Positions 48,968 through 57,654 of a stretch of DNA of 64,000 bases are shown piece after piece. Both the position numbers and the translations under genes were made by a program. Source of the stretch: Micromonospora sp. LH3U1 (GTDB lineage: Bacteria; Actinomycetota; Actinomycetes; Mycobacteriales; Micromonosporaceae); assembly GCF_028475105.1 (NCBI RefSeq), contig NZ_CP116936.1:3533501-3597500 (forward strand). The letters are read 5' to 3'. Position 1 is the stretch's first letter; each line of letters begins with the position of its first letter. The notes below the pieces were generated by a model. That model worked only from the letters and a program-made list of their open reading frames with translations, was not told where the DNA came from and did no database searches.

Positions 48968-50005
48968 ATGCGCTATCGCACTCTGGGCACCACCGGCACG
49001 GTGGTGTCGACCCTGTGTCTTGGCACGATGACCTTTGGCGCGGAAACCGACGAGGCCGGCAGCTTCGCCCAACTGGACCGGTTCGTCGAGGCCGGGGGCA
49101 CCTTCATCGACACCGCCGACGTCTACTCCGCCGGTGTCTCGGAGGACATCGTCGGACGCTGGCTGCGGACGCGGCAGGACCTGCGTGACCGGCTGGTCAT
49201 CGCCACCAAGGGGCGGTTCCCGATGGGCTCGGGGGCGAACGACGCCGGCCTGTCCCGGGTGCACCTCACCCGCGCCCTGGACGCCAGCCTGCGGCGGCTC
49301 GGCGTCGAGGCAGTCGACCTGTACCAGGCGCACGCCTGGGACCCGCTGACCCCTCTGCCGGAGACGCTGCGGTTCTTCGACGACGCGGTGAGCGCGGGCA
49401 AGATCCGTTACGCGGGTGTCAGCAACTTCACCGGTTGGCAGTTGCAGAAGGCGGCCCTGCTCACCCAGCACCTCAACCTCACCCCGATCGTGACCCTGCA
49501 ACCGCAGTACAACCTGCTGGCCCGCGAGATCGAGTTCGAGCTGGTGCCGGTCTGCGAGAACGAGGGCATCGGGATCCTGCCGTGGTCCCCGCTGGGCGGC
49601 GGCTGGCTGACCGGCAAGTACCAGCGCGACAGCGTGCCCAGCGGCGCGACCCGGCTCGGTGAGAACCCGGAGCGCGGCGTCGAGGCGTACGCGGGTCGCA
49701 ACGCCGACGAGCGCACCTGGCGGGTGCTCGACGCGGTCGGCCAGGTCGCCGGGGAACGCGGCGTGTCCATGTCGGCGGTGGCGCTGGCCTGGCTGGCGGC
49801 CCGACCGGCGGTCACCTCGGTGATCCTCGGTGCGCGCACCACCGAGCAGCTCGACGACAACCTGAGCGCCGCCGACCTGGTCCTCGACGCCGAGCAGATG
49901 CGGCTGCTGGACGAGGCGAGCGCCCCGCTCGTGGGTGACTACCCGTACGGCGTAGCGGGTGTGCAGCAGCGGGCCCGCGACCTGCCGGCCACTTCCGGAC
50001 GATGA
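48968..50005 (+). CDS. Aldo/keto reductase
   Basis: 345 residues of the AKR barrel: MRYRTLGTTGTVVSTLCLGT, FIDTADVYSAGVSEDIVGRW with the Asp and Tyr, VIATKGRFPMGSGANDAGLS with the Lys, and VDLYQAHAWDPLTPLPETLR with the His. The phosphate-binding end is SVILGARTTEQLDDNL. It reduces aldehydes or ketones with NADPH. GGAAGGA four bases before the ATG fixes the start. It is divergent from the GT39-like gene. Confidence 0.93.
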   Translation: MRYRTLGTTGTVVSTLCLGTMTFGAETDEAGSFAQLDRFVEAGGTFIDTADVYSAGVSEDIVGRWLRTRQDLRDRLVIATKGRFPMGSGANDAGLSRVHLTRALDASLRRLGVEAVDLYQAHAWDPLTPLPETLRFFDDAVSAGKIRYAGVSNFTGWQLQKAALLTQHLNLTPIVTLQPQYNLLAREIEFELVPVCENEGIGILPWSPLGGGWLTGKYQRDSVPSGATRLGENPERGVEAYAGRNADERTWRVLDAVGQVAGERGVSMSAVALAWLAARPAVTSVILGARTTEQLDDNLSAADLVLDAEQMRLLDEASAPLVGDYPYGVAGVQQRARDLPATSGR

Positions 50006-50137
50006 CCGCCTTCCCCGAGCCCACCGCTGCCGTCGGCAGCCGCACCGAGGTACGCCCGCCATCTCGGCCAGCTCGATGTGGTCACCGAACTCGCCGGCGG
50101 CCCGACCGGAGAGTGAGGCCGCCACGATAATGGGCGC

Positions 50138-50731
50138 ATGCCGCTGCTCGTCGCGCCCGCCCTGCCCGCCGGGAGCGTCGGCGCCCAAGACCAACCCCAC
50201 CTTCCGGTACGCCCCGGGCTGGCACTGCGGCCATGGCGCGACGACGACGCGCCGGCCGTCCGGGTCGCCTTCGACTGTCCGGCGATCCAACGGTGGCACG
50301 TCCGCCGCCTCGACAGCGATGACGAGGCGCGGGCGTGGACGGCACAGTGGGCGAGCCGCTGGCACGACGAGTCGGCCGCCAGCTGGGCCATCGTCGACGC
50401 CGACGACCGACCGGTCGGTCAGGTGGGGTTGCGGGGCGTGCTGCTGGCCGAGGCGTCGGCGCAGCTGTCGTACTGGGTGGTGCCCGCCGCGCGTGGTCAG
50501 GGGATCGCCACCGAGGCGCTGGGGACACTGACCCGGTGGAGTTTCACGCGGGCCGGTCTGCACCGGTTGGCCCTGGAGCACTCGACCGCCAACGCGGCGT
50601 CGTGCCGGGTGGCCATGCGGGCCGGCTTCCCCGTGGAAGGCGTGCTGCGCGGGTCGGTGCGCCACGCCGACGGCTGGCACGACATGCACCTGCACGCACG
50701 GCTGGCGACGGACTCCGTATCGCCCAGGTAG
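50138..50731 (+). CDS. GNAT family N-acetyltransferase
   Basis: 197 residues. LALRPWRDDDAPAVRVAFDC opens the fold, AQLSYWVVPAARGQGIATEA contains the acetyl-CoA loop (RGQGIA), and LEHSTANAASCRVAMRAGFP is the C-terminal signature. It is similar in type to the GNAT at 31694 but not a close copy. GATAAT six bases before ATG 50138 suggests a leaderless transcript. Substrate unknown. Confidence 0.88.
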   Translation: MPLLVAPALPAGSVGAQDQPHLPVRPGLALRPWRDDDAPAVRVAFDCPAIQRWHVRRLDSDDEARAWTAQWASRWHDESAASWAIVDADDRPVGQVGLRGVLLAEASAQLSYWVVPAARGQGIATEALGTLTRWSFTRAGLHRLALEHSTANAASCRVAMRAGFPVEGVLRGSVRHADGWHDMHLHARLATDSVSPR

Positions 50732-50898
50732 GCGCGGCCGGCGTTCGCCGCGCTCATCAGCTCCAAGCGGGCGGTGCGACCGGGGACCACGCGCCCATCC
50801 ACTGTTCGGTCGGCACCATCGAGCTCAACCGGCTGGATGGGCCAGGGCCTCGCGAGCCCAGGCCCGACTTTGCGGTTCGTCCACCCGTGCGGCCTCCG

Positions 50899-51309
50899 TC
50901 ATGTGGCGGGAAAGGGGGCCAGGTCGGGCTCGACCCAGCCGGTGCGGGCTTGCGTGCTGGCCAAAGTCGCTGAGCTGTAGAAGCGGGTGAGCAGGCGCTT
51001 GTCGAGCAGTGCGGGATGCCGATCGATGAAGACGGTGAAGTCCCCGGTGGCGCGGTCGGCAATGTGGTGGGCCACCAGTTCCACCCAGGCCCGGCTGACA
51101 GTGGCGTGGTACTTCTGCGGCATTCCGGCATAGCGGGCGGTCCGCTGGATGCCATCGCTGACCAGACCGATGGCTGCCGGCATGCCGGCAGCGCGGACTG
51201 CCAGCCAAGTCAGGTGCAGGTGAGCGCGGTGGTCGAAACGTTCGTTGGCTGCGTTCACCTCGGCCATCAGCTCGTCGAAAAGCAATGCTCTGGAGCTGGT
51301 CGGGGTCAT
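50899..51309 (-). CDS. Hypothetical protein coupled to MarR gene
   Basis: The 136-residue helical protein has conserved-looking histidines and aromatics: ERFDHRAHLHLTWLAVRAAG, KYHATVSRAWVELVAHHIAD and DRHPALLDKRLLTRFYSSAT. Proteins with this H-x-x-H-L-x-W-x-x-L pattern are common among bacteria but unassigned. The ATG overlaps the MarR stop (ATGA), so the two are one operon and this protein is probably the MarR-controlled effector. Confidence 0.8.
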   Translation of the reverse strand: MTPTSSRALLFDELMAEVNAANERFDHRAHLHLTWLAVRAAGMPAAIGLVSDGIQRTARYAGMPQKYHATVSRAWVELVAHHIADRATGDFTVFIDRHPALLDKRLLTRFYSSATLASTQARTGWVEPDLAPFPAT

Positions 51310-51740
51310 GCGGGCACCTCTGCCAATGCGCGCAGGACGATGTGGAAGCCGGCGATCGACTCCGCGGGCAGGTCGGCGAGGGCACGCTCCTCCAGCTCGG
51401 TCAGCGTCTGACGGATGGTGTCGGCGGCCAGGCGGCCCGAGGCGGTCAGCTCGATGACCACGACCCGGCGGTCTCCCGGGCGCGCGCCGCGCGTGATGTG
51501 CCCGCGCCGCTCCAGCCGGTCCAGCACGCTGGTCAGCGTGGTCGGCCGGGTGCCGGCGGCGGCCCCCAGTTCGGAGATCGTGCGGCCACGGCCGTCCGCG
51601 AGGATGGCCAGAACATTGATCTCGGAGGCGGTCAGATCGAGGTCGACCAGTCTCGCGGTGAGGATCTGCAAGGTGGCATGGGTCGCGCGCTGCAAAGCAA
51701 GCAGCGCGGACTCCTCCGATGCCGTAGAGAAGTTAGTCAC
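51306..51740 (-). CDS. MarR family transcriptional regulator
   Basis: 144 residues. The winged helix is DLTASEINVLAILADGRGRT, ISELGAAAGTRPTTLTSVLD and RLERRGHITRGARPGDRRVV. It is translated from GTG 51740, with TATAGT eight bases upstream and an imperfect palindrome (ACTA...TAGT) overlapping it, a likely autoregulatory site. It is followed without a gap by the hypothetical gene ending at 50899. Confidence 0.9.
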   Translation of the reverse strand: MTNFSTASEESALLALQRATHATLQILTARLVDLDLTASEINVLAILADGRGRTISELGAAAGTRPTTLTSVLDRLERRGHITRGARPGDRRVVVIELTASGRLAADTIRQTLTELEERALADLPAESIAGFHIVLRALAEVPA

Positions 51741-51804
51741 GAGATCGGACTATACGGAATCGTAGTACTGCTCGACAAGCCCCGCCGAATCGCTGCCCAC
51801 GTAG

Positions 51805-52050
51805 CTAGCGGGCTTCAGCCCAGCCGACGAAGCGTGGGGTCAGGTCGGGAAGCACAACGTCCGGGTTGAGCGTGGTGAGATCGACTTCGGCTGCCTTCTG
51901 AACCTCCGCCAGGTGAATCAACAGGCCGGGACGGTCCTCGCGGTACTCGCCGAGGAGGCGCAGCTTCGCGGCCGAGCACGGCCACAGGATGCCGCAGGCC
52001 GGGCAGCGCCACGACGGCCGCAACGGGGAGTGCTTCGGGCGCTTACGCAT
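51805..52050 (-). CDS. Small CPxCG-containing protein
   Basis: 81 residues. RCPACGILWPCSAAKLRLLG near residue 15 has three cysteines (C-x2-C-x5-C) that could hold a metal. The rest is hydrophilic (EYREDRPGLLIHLAEVQKAA). Similar small proteins accompany XRE/DUF397 loci in actinobacteria, and a decayed locus of that kind follows here. Function unknown. Confidence 0.6.
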   Translation of the reverse strand: MRKRPKHSPLRPSWRCPACGILWPCSAAKLRLLGEYREDRPGLLIHLAEVQKAAEVDLTTLNPDVVLPDLTPRFVGWAEAR

Positions 52051-52388
52051 CAGAGGACTCCCACGGGACCGGAACGCCGGATCGGGCCGGGCAAGCAGGC
52101 CCCGATGTCACTGCGGGGGGGCCTCAACCTGCACGCCCGCACGCATCCCCGCACCTCCGGCTGCGACCTCTCCCTCGCCTGACACCGATTCCCCCTGACC
52201 GACGTTGGGAAAGGGCCGCCCGTGAGTGGTCGCCCATCGGGGCGGCCCCGCTACGAACGCGTCCGCCGGGTTCGGGTCCCTGCCGGTCGCGCCGTCTACA
52301 CAGCACTGCGCCGAGGGTTGCCGGACAATCACACAGCGTTGTCTAATCTCCGTCGGGCAGGTGCTTTGTTTCCGGGGGGAGGGTTGGC
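52051..52388. other. 338-base gap without a supported gene
   Basis: Several open frames of 60-75 codons overlap here but none has a family signature or ribosome binding site. A weak inverted repeat, GGGCCGCCC and GGGCGGCCC across 18 bases (52213-52248), is the only structure. The right end carries the ribosome binding site of the XRE remnant. Confidence 0.5.
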
Positions 52389-52515
52389 ATGAACCACGCC
52401 TTTATCGCAGCGCGCCGGAGCGGGTCACACCGCCGAAAGCCTCGCAGGCCAGATCGGTGTGCACCCGAAGACCGTCGCCAGGTGGGCGATCCTGCTGGCC
52501 CACTTCAGCCCGTGA
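52389..52515 (+). pseudogene. Frameshifted XRE-type helix-turn-helix remnant
   Basis: GGGGGGAGG precedes ATG 52389, which reads MNHAFIAARRS. After a one-base shift the frame continues AGHTAESLAGQIGVHPKTVA and RWA, the helix-turn-helix of a small actinobacterial XRE regulator, and stops at 52515. The remainder of the gene is missing, replaced by the palindromic element downstream. Confidence 0.6.
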
Positions 52516-52583
52516 GCGTCAGTCCTCCGGCGCGGGCAATGGGCCGCCGCGTCCCCGGCGTCCCCCGGCATCCCCCGGCATCC

Positions 52584-52653
52584 CCCCGTCGATCTAGGGA
52601 GAATCGTCGTCAGATGATCTCCGATCATGACGATTTTCCCTAGATCGACGGGG
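52584..52653. repeat. 70-bp palindromic element (CCCCGTCGATCTAGGGA arms)
   Basis: CCCCGTCGATCTAGGGA and its exact complement form 17-base terminal arms. The interior (AATCGTC...GACGATT, GATGATC...GATCAT) is also largely self-complementary. Short tandem GGCATCCCCC units on the left and GGGTGCCGG units on the right extend the symmetry. It looks like a REP/MITE-type element mobilised in trans; related GATCTAGGG palindromes are, to my knowledge, common in Micromonospora. Confidence 0.75.
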
Positions 52654-52770
52654 TGCCGGGGCGCTGGGGTGCCGGGGTGCCGGGGCGGGCGCGTCGGGTG
52701 TGCGCGTCGGGTCTTACGCGTCCAGGCGGCGGGAGTAGCGGAGCTGGGGAGTCGTCCCTGCGGACGCGCC

Positions 52771-52973
52771 CAGCTACCCCGGGCTCGACGGACCATTCAC
52801 CATCGCGGATATGCCGGACGGGTCGCGGGTCGCGTACGTCGAAAGCCCGGCACAGGCGCAGATCCTCGATCAGGCGTCGGACCTTGTTCGCCTGGAACGA
52901 CGGTGGGAGCGTATTCGCGGAGAGGCACTGCCCCGGGGCGTTCCTTGGAACTTCTCAGAGGGGCGGCAGCATC
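52771..52973 (+). pseudogene. DUF5753 C-terminal remnant of an XRE regulator
   Basis: A frame without start reads YPGLDGPFTIADMPDGSRVA, then YVESPAQAQILDQASDLVRL and WERIRGEALPRG. This is the end of the DUF5753 domain that follows the helix-turn-helix in many actinobacterial XRE regulators. Its last residues are shifted into another frame (RSLELLRGAAAS). The intact partner DUF397 gene follows directly, as in functional loci. Confidence 0.6.
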
Positions 52974-53162
52974 ATGGACATGGCCGGTGCGCGGTGGCGT
53001 AAGAGCACCAGGAGCGGCGGCAATGGTGGCAACTGCGTCGAGGTCGCCGACAACCTCCCGGGCGTGGTCGTCGTTCGTGACACAAAGGATCGTGACGGCG
53101 GAACGCTTACCTTCAGCCCGGAGTCGTGGCGGAACTTCGTCGCGATGACGCCGGCTAACTGA
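52974..53162 (+). CDS. DUF397 domain protein
   Basis: 62 residues: WRKSTRSGGNGGNCVEVADN, VVVVRDTKDRDGGTLTFSPE and SWRNFVAMT are the DUF397 hallmarks. Such proteins pair with XRE-DUF5753 regulators (BldB/WhiJ-like systems) that influence development and antibiotic production. Here the partner gene upstream is decayed, so this one is an orphan. AGGGGCGG precedes the ATG. Confidence 0.9.
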   Translation: MDMAGARWRKSTRSGGNGGNCVEVADNLPGVVVVRDTKDRDGGTLTFSPESWRNFVAMTPAN

Positions 53163-53175
53163 CGGCCCGATCTGA

Positions 53176-54408
53176 TCAGCGGACGCCAGCGGGCTCGGCC
53201 GGTTGCGGTTGCGGGGCCGCCGGCCAGGTGAGTCGGCGTACGCCGGGGACGAGCGCGGTGCCCGCGCAGGAGACCAGGACCAGCAGCCCGGCGACCGCCA
53301 GCGGCACGGGCGCGCCGAACGCGTCGGCGGCCAGCGGCGCCAACGCGTACCCCAGCGGCATGGCGCCCAGCGACACCAGCCAGTCGTACGAGGTGACGCG
53401 GGCCAGGACGTCCGGCGGAAAGTGGTGCTGCACAACGGTCTCCCAGACCGGGTTGAGGTAGCCGAGGGCGGTCAACGCCACGGCGTACGCGGCGATCACC
53501 GCTGGGGCAGGCGCGGCGACGGCGAGCAGGAACAGCGGGGCGGCGTAGCTGGCCAACCCGAGGTTGGCCAGCAGCACCGGCCGGTGTAGCCGGACCCGCC
53601 CGGCCAGCAGCGATCCGGTGAGCATGCCGATCGCGCCGGCCTGCAGCAACAGCACCCAGGTCGTCTCGCCACCGAGTTGGTCGATGGCGATGGCCGGCCC
53701 GAGGGTCATCAGCACGGCGGCGGCGCCGTTCCACACGCCGTGCCCGAGCAGGCTGGTCCAGAACCAGTCGCGGGCGCGTACCTCGCCGAAGCCGTGCCGC
53801 AGGTCGGCGAGGACGGAGCGGTGGGGCATCGGCACGTGGCGGACCCGTACCAGCGCGAGCAGGGTGGCGCTGACCGCGAACGACGCGCTGTCGAGGATGA
53901 ACGCCCAGCCGGGTCCGGCGGCCCAGATCAGCGCGCCGGCCAGCGCCGGACCGGCGAGCCGACTGGTGTTCGCGGTGATCCCCATCAGGGCGTTGGCCCG
54001 CTGCCGCTCGGCTGGTTCGACGGTGCCGGCGACAAGCGGGGACGCGGTCGGCATGGCGAACGCCGACGCGGTGCCGCCGATCGCGGAGGCCACGACGACG
54101 GTGGTCAGCGATGGTTCGCTGCCCAACAACTCCACACCGACAGCGAGTTGGGTCGCGCAGCGGACCAGGTCGGCCAGCAGAGCGACCCGGCGGGCGTCGA
54201 ACCGGTCGGCGACGACACCACCGAGTGGCAGCAGGAGCAGTCGGGGAACCATGGCCGCGGCGAGGACGACGGCCAGCGCCCCGGTGGAGCCCGTGGCCCG
54301 CAGCACGGCCAGGGCCAGCGCGGCGGGCACCACCGCCTCGCCGAGGGCCGAGACGGTCCGGCCCAGGAACAGCAGCCGGAAGGATCGGGTGCGCAGGGGG
54401 TGAACCAT
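53176..54408 (-). CDS. MFS transporter controlled by a divergent MarR regulator
   Basis: 410 residues with twelve helices. PLGGVVADRFDARRVALLAD is motif A between helices 2 and 3, and FILDSASFAVSATLLALVRV belongs to the MFS_3/EntS-like exporters. TATGTT six bases before ATG 54408 suggests a leaderless transcript, so the ORF extension to 54459 is not used. It diverges from a MarR gene 68 bases away and probably exports a toxic compound that MarR senses. Confidence 0.88.
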   Translation of the reverse strand: MVHPLRTRSFRLLFLGRTVSALGEAVVPAALALAVLRATGSTGALAVVLAAAMVPRLLLLPLGGVVADRFDARRVALLADLVRCATQLAVGVELLGSEPSLTTVVVASAIGGTASAFAMPTASPLVAGTVEPAERQRANALMGITANTSRLAGPALAGALIWAAGPGWAFILDSASFAVSATLLALVRVRHVPMPHRSVLADLRHGFGEVRARDWFWTSLLGHGVWNGAAAVLMTLGPAIAIDQLGGETTWVLLLQAGAIGMLTGSLLAGRVRLHRPVLLANLGLASYAAPLFLLAVAAPAPAVIAAYAVALTALGYLNPVWETVVQHHFPPDVLARVTSYDWLVSLGAMPLGYALAPLAADAFGAPVPLAVAGLLVLVSCAGTALVPGVRRLTWPAAPQPQPAEPAGVR

Positions 54409-54476
54409 ATCGGCAACATACTTCGACACCGAACCTTTTGGCAATGAATATCTCGGCACTGAGGTAAGGTGGCACG

Positions 54477-54992
54477 GTGACCACCACCCCGGATGCCGTC
54501 GACCGGCACATCGAGCGTTGGCTACCCGTGGTGCCCGCCCTCGACGCGGACGTCGAGGGCGCGGTGACCAGGATGATCAGGCTGATCCGGCACCTGCGGA
54601 CGGTCAAGGAACGAGTCCTGGCCGATCTCGATCTGCCAGCCCACGAATACGACACCCTGCACGCCCTGTCCGGCCGGCACGGTCGGGCGGCCCCCTCGGA
54701 CCTCGCCGCGGATCTCGCGGTGGCCCCCGCCTCGATCACCGCCCGGGTCGACACCCTGCTGCGGCGGGGTTTCGTGCGCCGGATTCCGTCGACAGTCGAC
54801 CGCCGGCGGGTGGACGTGGAACTCACCGACGCGGGTCAGGCGGCGTGGCGCGGGGCGATGGAGATCCAGGGCGCGGAGGAGCACCGGCTGCTAGGCGCGC
54901 TCACCCCGACCGAACGGCGACAGCTCTCCGACCTGCTGCGTCGGGTGCTACTCGTCGCCGAAGGACCGGCGGGCGCACCGAAAGCGGATTGA
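54477..54992 (+). CDS. MarR family transcriptional regulator
   Basis: 171 residues. LPAHEYDTLHALSGRHGRAA, PSDLAADLAVAPASITARVD and TLLRRGFVRRIPSTVDRRRV form the winged helix with the basic wing. GTG 54477 follows TAAGGT by six bases (leaderless arrangement). The gap to the divergent MFS gene holds TTCG-ACAC-CGAA, a small inverted repeat that could be its operator. A GC-rich hairpin at 55020-55064 ends the transcript. Confidence 0.9.
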   Translation: MTTTPDAVDRHIERWLPVVPALDADVEGAVTRMIRLIRHLRTVKERVLADLDLPAHEYDTLHALSGRHGRAAPSDLAADLAVAPASITARVDTLLRRGFVRRIPSTVDRRRVDVELTDAGQAAWRGAMEIQGAEEHRLLGALTPTERRQLSDLLRRVLLVAEGPAGAPKAD

Positions 54993-55019
54993 CGCACGCC
55001 CCGACAATCGGCAGGAAAC

Positions 55020-55064
55020 CCCGCCGTCCCGCCCGCCACGTATCGGCGGGTAGGGAGGCGGGGC
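55020..55064. terminator. Hairpin after the MarR gene
   Basis: CCCCGCC, CCC and CCCGCC blocks pair with GGCGGG, GGG and GGCGGGG across short bulges, forming a long GC stem just downstream of the MarR gene and before the convergent VWA gene. Confidence 0.6.
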
Positions 55065-55126
55065 CTCCTGCCTGCTACTTGCGGCAGCGGGTCATCCCCT
55101 CCACCTCGACAACGTCGGTGGGGCCG

Positions 55127-56911
55127 CTAGTTGGCTCCGGAGGCCGCTGCCAGGAAAATGTTCGCCATCGCAGCGGCGAGGTCTTTGGGATTCTGCGCGG
55201 CCTCCGCCCGGCCGTCGGTTGTCTCGGCGACCGCGCGCAACGTGTCCAGGTCCGCGCTTTCCCCGATGCCGATCGAGAACACCGGCACCGAGGGCTGGTT
55301 CTGGGCGAGCTGATTGAGGAATTTTGCTTTGTCTTTGGCATAGGGGGAGTTTCCGTCTCGACCGTCGGTCAGGACGACGACGATCGGCCGGCGATCCGGC
55401 TTGATCTTGGTTTGCATATAGCTCACCGCTTCGAGCACTGCTTTGTAGAGCGGGGTTCCGCTATTAGGAATCGGGGTGTATGCGGCAATCTTTCGGCCGA
55501 TAGCCTGGCGACGCGTCTCGCCTTTTACGGTGCCGGTGACCGGTCCCAGAGGAACTACCACCTCGGTTGACGGACTGTTGGCAGTCGGCGTGCCGAAAAA
55601 CCACAGTCCGAGTTCCGTGTCATTGGTGAACGTCTGTGCCGCGACAGCGCCGAAAGACCGAAGCAACGTCGCCTTGGTCTCGGTGCGACCGGGCCCGACG
55701 ACCACGGGAGCGGCCATGGAACCGGAACGGTCGATGACCACGAGCACCTGGAAGCGTTGAGGTTGGTAGCGGGACCATTCGGCAGCCTTCACACCCAAGC
55801 TCACGTCCGCGACCGGCGTCGGGTCGGCGATCTTCAGGGGCAGCCCCTTGGGAACGCCGACCCGGGGCGACGGCCCCCCGAACCCGGTGAGGCGAAAACC
55901 TGCCGCCACCAGGGCGTTACTGGTCTCCACCGAGCGCAGGTCGCCAATGAACTGGGTCAGCAGCCGGCGCTGCACGGCCGTGGCGGTGGCCTGGTGTGCG
56001 ACCGCCACGGGGTAGTCAGCCTCGACCGCGATGTCGCTGGCATACAGGCTCTGCACTGGCTGGTCGCGGCCGTCGTTGTGCATCCAGAGTTGCTGCTCGA
56101 TCACCGGGAACATCCCGAGCTCGGCAAGGGCCTTGCGGTCGCCGAGCTTCTCGGCGGATTCACGGAGCAACTCACCGGCCGACGCGTCCGCGTCGAGCAG
56201 CCTGCTGCGCAGCGCGAGGGCCCGAAGCTGCGCCACGCCGGCGTCGGTTCCAGGCGAGGCAGCGGCGGCCTGGACCGCCACGAAGGACAGCAGACCGGCG
56301 AGATCCCGGGAGGGGTCGCCCATGCTGAACGTGGCCTTCCCTCCCACGACACCGCTCAACAACGTCGCCCACGAGAAGCCGGATCGGGCCCACGGGGTGC
56401 CGGCCACACCTGCGGGCACAGCAAGAATCAGAGGAGACCGTGCCAGGTAGTCGTCGTGGATGGGGTAGACACGGCGGTCCGGGTCGACGCTGTCCAGCCA
56501 GAGGTGAGACGACGGGATCCACACCTGCGGCGCGCCCGGCGCACCTTTCTGCGCCGTGATCGCCGAATCTTCCCCGACGAGATCCACCCTACTGCAGGCA
56601 TCACCCGTCTTTCCCACCGCCGCCGCCACCGTAGGCAAAATCTCGGGGGCCACGACAACGCGCAGGGACTCCGCGCCCTTCCCGCAGGACGAGCCGGGTG
56701 AGAGCTTGTCGATAATCCCCGCGTAATTCGTCGTGGCGGCGACTACCAACCCCGCAACAACGATGGATGTCAGGACGAGAAATCCACTCCGGCGCCGAGA
56801 CCGGCGACGATGGCTTTTCGGCGCCTGATCCCTGCCTAACTCCGCGCCATGCGGGCCATAACGATTGGTAGTCATCGGCGGACGATCGTTGCCACCACTA
56901 TCGGTAGTCAT
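55127..56911 (-). CDS. Membrane-anchored substrate-binding-like protein with VWA domain
   Basis: The 594-residue protein has an Arg-rich cytoplasmic start, one helix (GFLVLTSIVVAGLVVAATTN, about residues 44-63) and a large extracellular part. Residues about 80-345 resemble an SBP_bac_11 periplasmic-binding fold (LRVVVAPEILPTVAAAVGKT, VWIPSSHLWLDSV). A von Willebrand A domain follows with a complete MIDAS start VVIDRSGSMAA (D394, S396, S398) and VVVLTDGRDGNSPYA. ATG 56911 follows GAGAGAAG. Base composition is less GC-rich than neighbours (for example GAATTTTGCTTTGTCTTTGG). It may bind a ligand and a partner protein at the surface; function unknown. Confidence 0.85.
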   Translation of the reverse strand: MTTDSGGNDRPPMTTNRYGPHGAELGRDQAPKSHRRRSRRRSGFLVLTSIVVAGLVVAATTNYAGIIDKLSPGSSCGKGAESLRVVVAPEILPTVAAAVGKTGDACSRVDLVGEDSAITAQKGAPGAPQVWIPSSHLWLDSVDPDRRVYPIHDDYLARSPLILAVPAGVAGTPWARSGFSWATLLSGVVGGKATFSMGDPSRDLAGLLSFVAVQAAAASPGTDAGVAQLRALALRSRLLDADASAGELLRESAEKLGDRKALAELGMFPVIEQQLWMHNDGRDQPVQSLYASDIAVEADYPVAVAHQATATAVQRRLLTQFIGDLRSVETSNALVAAGFRLTGFGGPSPRVGVPKGLPLKIADPTPVADVSLGVKAAEWSRYQPQRFQVLVVIDRSGSMAAPVVVGPGRTETKATLLRSFGAVAAQTFTNDTELGLWFFGTPTANSPSTEVVVPLGPVTGTVKGETRRQAIGRKIAAYTPIPNSGTPLYKAVLEAVSYMQTKIKPDRRPIVVVLTDGRDGNSPYAKDKAKFLNQLAQNQPSVPVFSIGIGESADLDTLRAVAETTDGRAEAAQNPKDLAAAMANIFLAAASGAN

Positions 56912-57102
56912 GTCTTCTCTCACAGTCGCACGTTCGTTGACTCGACCGCTGTAACAGGCGGAAGTGATCTTCGCGCAAAACTACTTGATGGGCGGCAAGG
57001 ACTTGAAGGTGGTCGTGAAGACTGCACTCATTCACCATGTGGGCCGACGGCTGCCCGCTCCGCGAAGCGTCTGGTCGCGGAAGATCTTGCTAGCCTCGGC
57101 GC

Positions 57103-57579
57103 ATGACCTCCTGCACGCCCGCCGACGGCCCCCCGGACCTGCTGTTCCTGCTCTCCTGGACGAGCCACGCGCTGCAGACCGAACACGCGGCGGGGCTGGC
57201 CGAGCTGGGCATCTCACCGCGGGCGCACTATGTGCTGGCGCAGGCACGCACCGGCGACCTGACCCAGCGGGAGATCGGCGAGCGGTGCGGCGTGGACAAG
57301 ACCACAATGGTCGTCACGCTCGACCAGTTGGAGCGGGCCGGGTTGGCCGAGCGTCGCCCGGCGCCGACGGATCGGCGGGCCCGGCTGGTCGCGGTGACGC
57401 CAGCGGGGGAGCAGGTCCTGCAGCAGGCGCAGCAGGTGGTTCGCCGCATCCAGGACGACCTTCTCGCGACCCTGCCCGAGCCGGACCGGGAGGCGTTCCT
57501 GGGTGCTCTCCTGGCGCTGGTGGGTGGACCGTTGGCCAACACCTCCCCGTACGCGCCGGGTGCCCGATCCGGTTGTTGA
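57103..57579 (+). CDS. MarR family transcriptional regulator
   Basis: 158 residues. ISPRAHYVLAQARTGDLTQR, EIGERCGVDKTTMVVTLDQL and AGLAERRPAPTDRRARLVAV give the winged helix. TAGCCT lies six bases before ATG 57103, so a leaderless transcript is likely. The perfect inverted repeat at 57589-57612, just after its stop and before the DUF6069 gene, is the likely operator. Confidence 0.9.
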   Translation: MTSCTPADGPPDLLFLLSWTSHALQTEHAAGLAELGISPRAHYVLAQARTGDLTQREIGERCGVDKTTMVVTLDQLERAGLAERRPAPTDRRARLVAVTPAGEQVLQQAQQVVRRIQDDLLATLPEPDREAFLGALLALVGGPLANTSPYAPGARSGC

Positions 57580-57588
57580 TCCCGGAAG

Positions 57589-57612
57589 AGATAGTTCCGA
57601 ACAAGACTATCT
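57589..57612. promoter_or_regulatory. MarR operator, AGATAGT-N10-ACTATCT
   Basis: A perfect seven-base inverted repeat with a ten-base spacer. TACGGT just downstream could serve as -10 of the DUF6069 gene. Its place between a MarR gene and a membrane-protein gene suggests control of the latter. Confidence 0.65.
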
Positions 57613-57654
57613 GATACGGTCGTACTCATTCGTTTCCCTGACCGAGGAGCCGTC

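Noticed and set aside
52108..52332. 74-codon minus-strand frame between the small CPxCG gene and the XRE remnant
   Set aside because: No ribosome binding site, no recognisable motif, and overlapping frames of equal length on the other strand.
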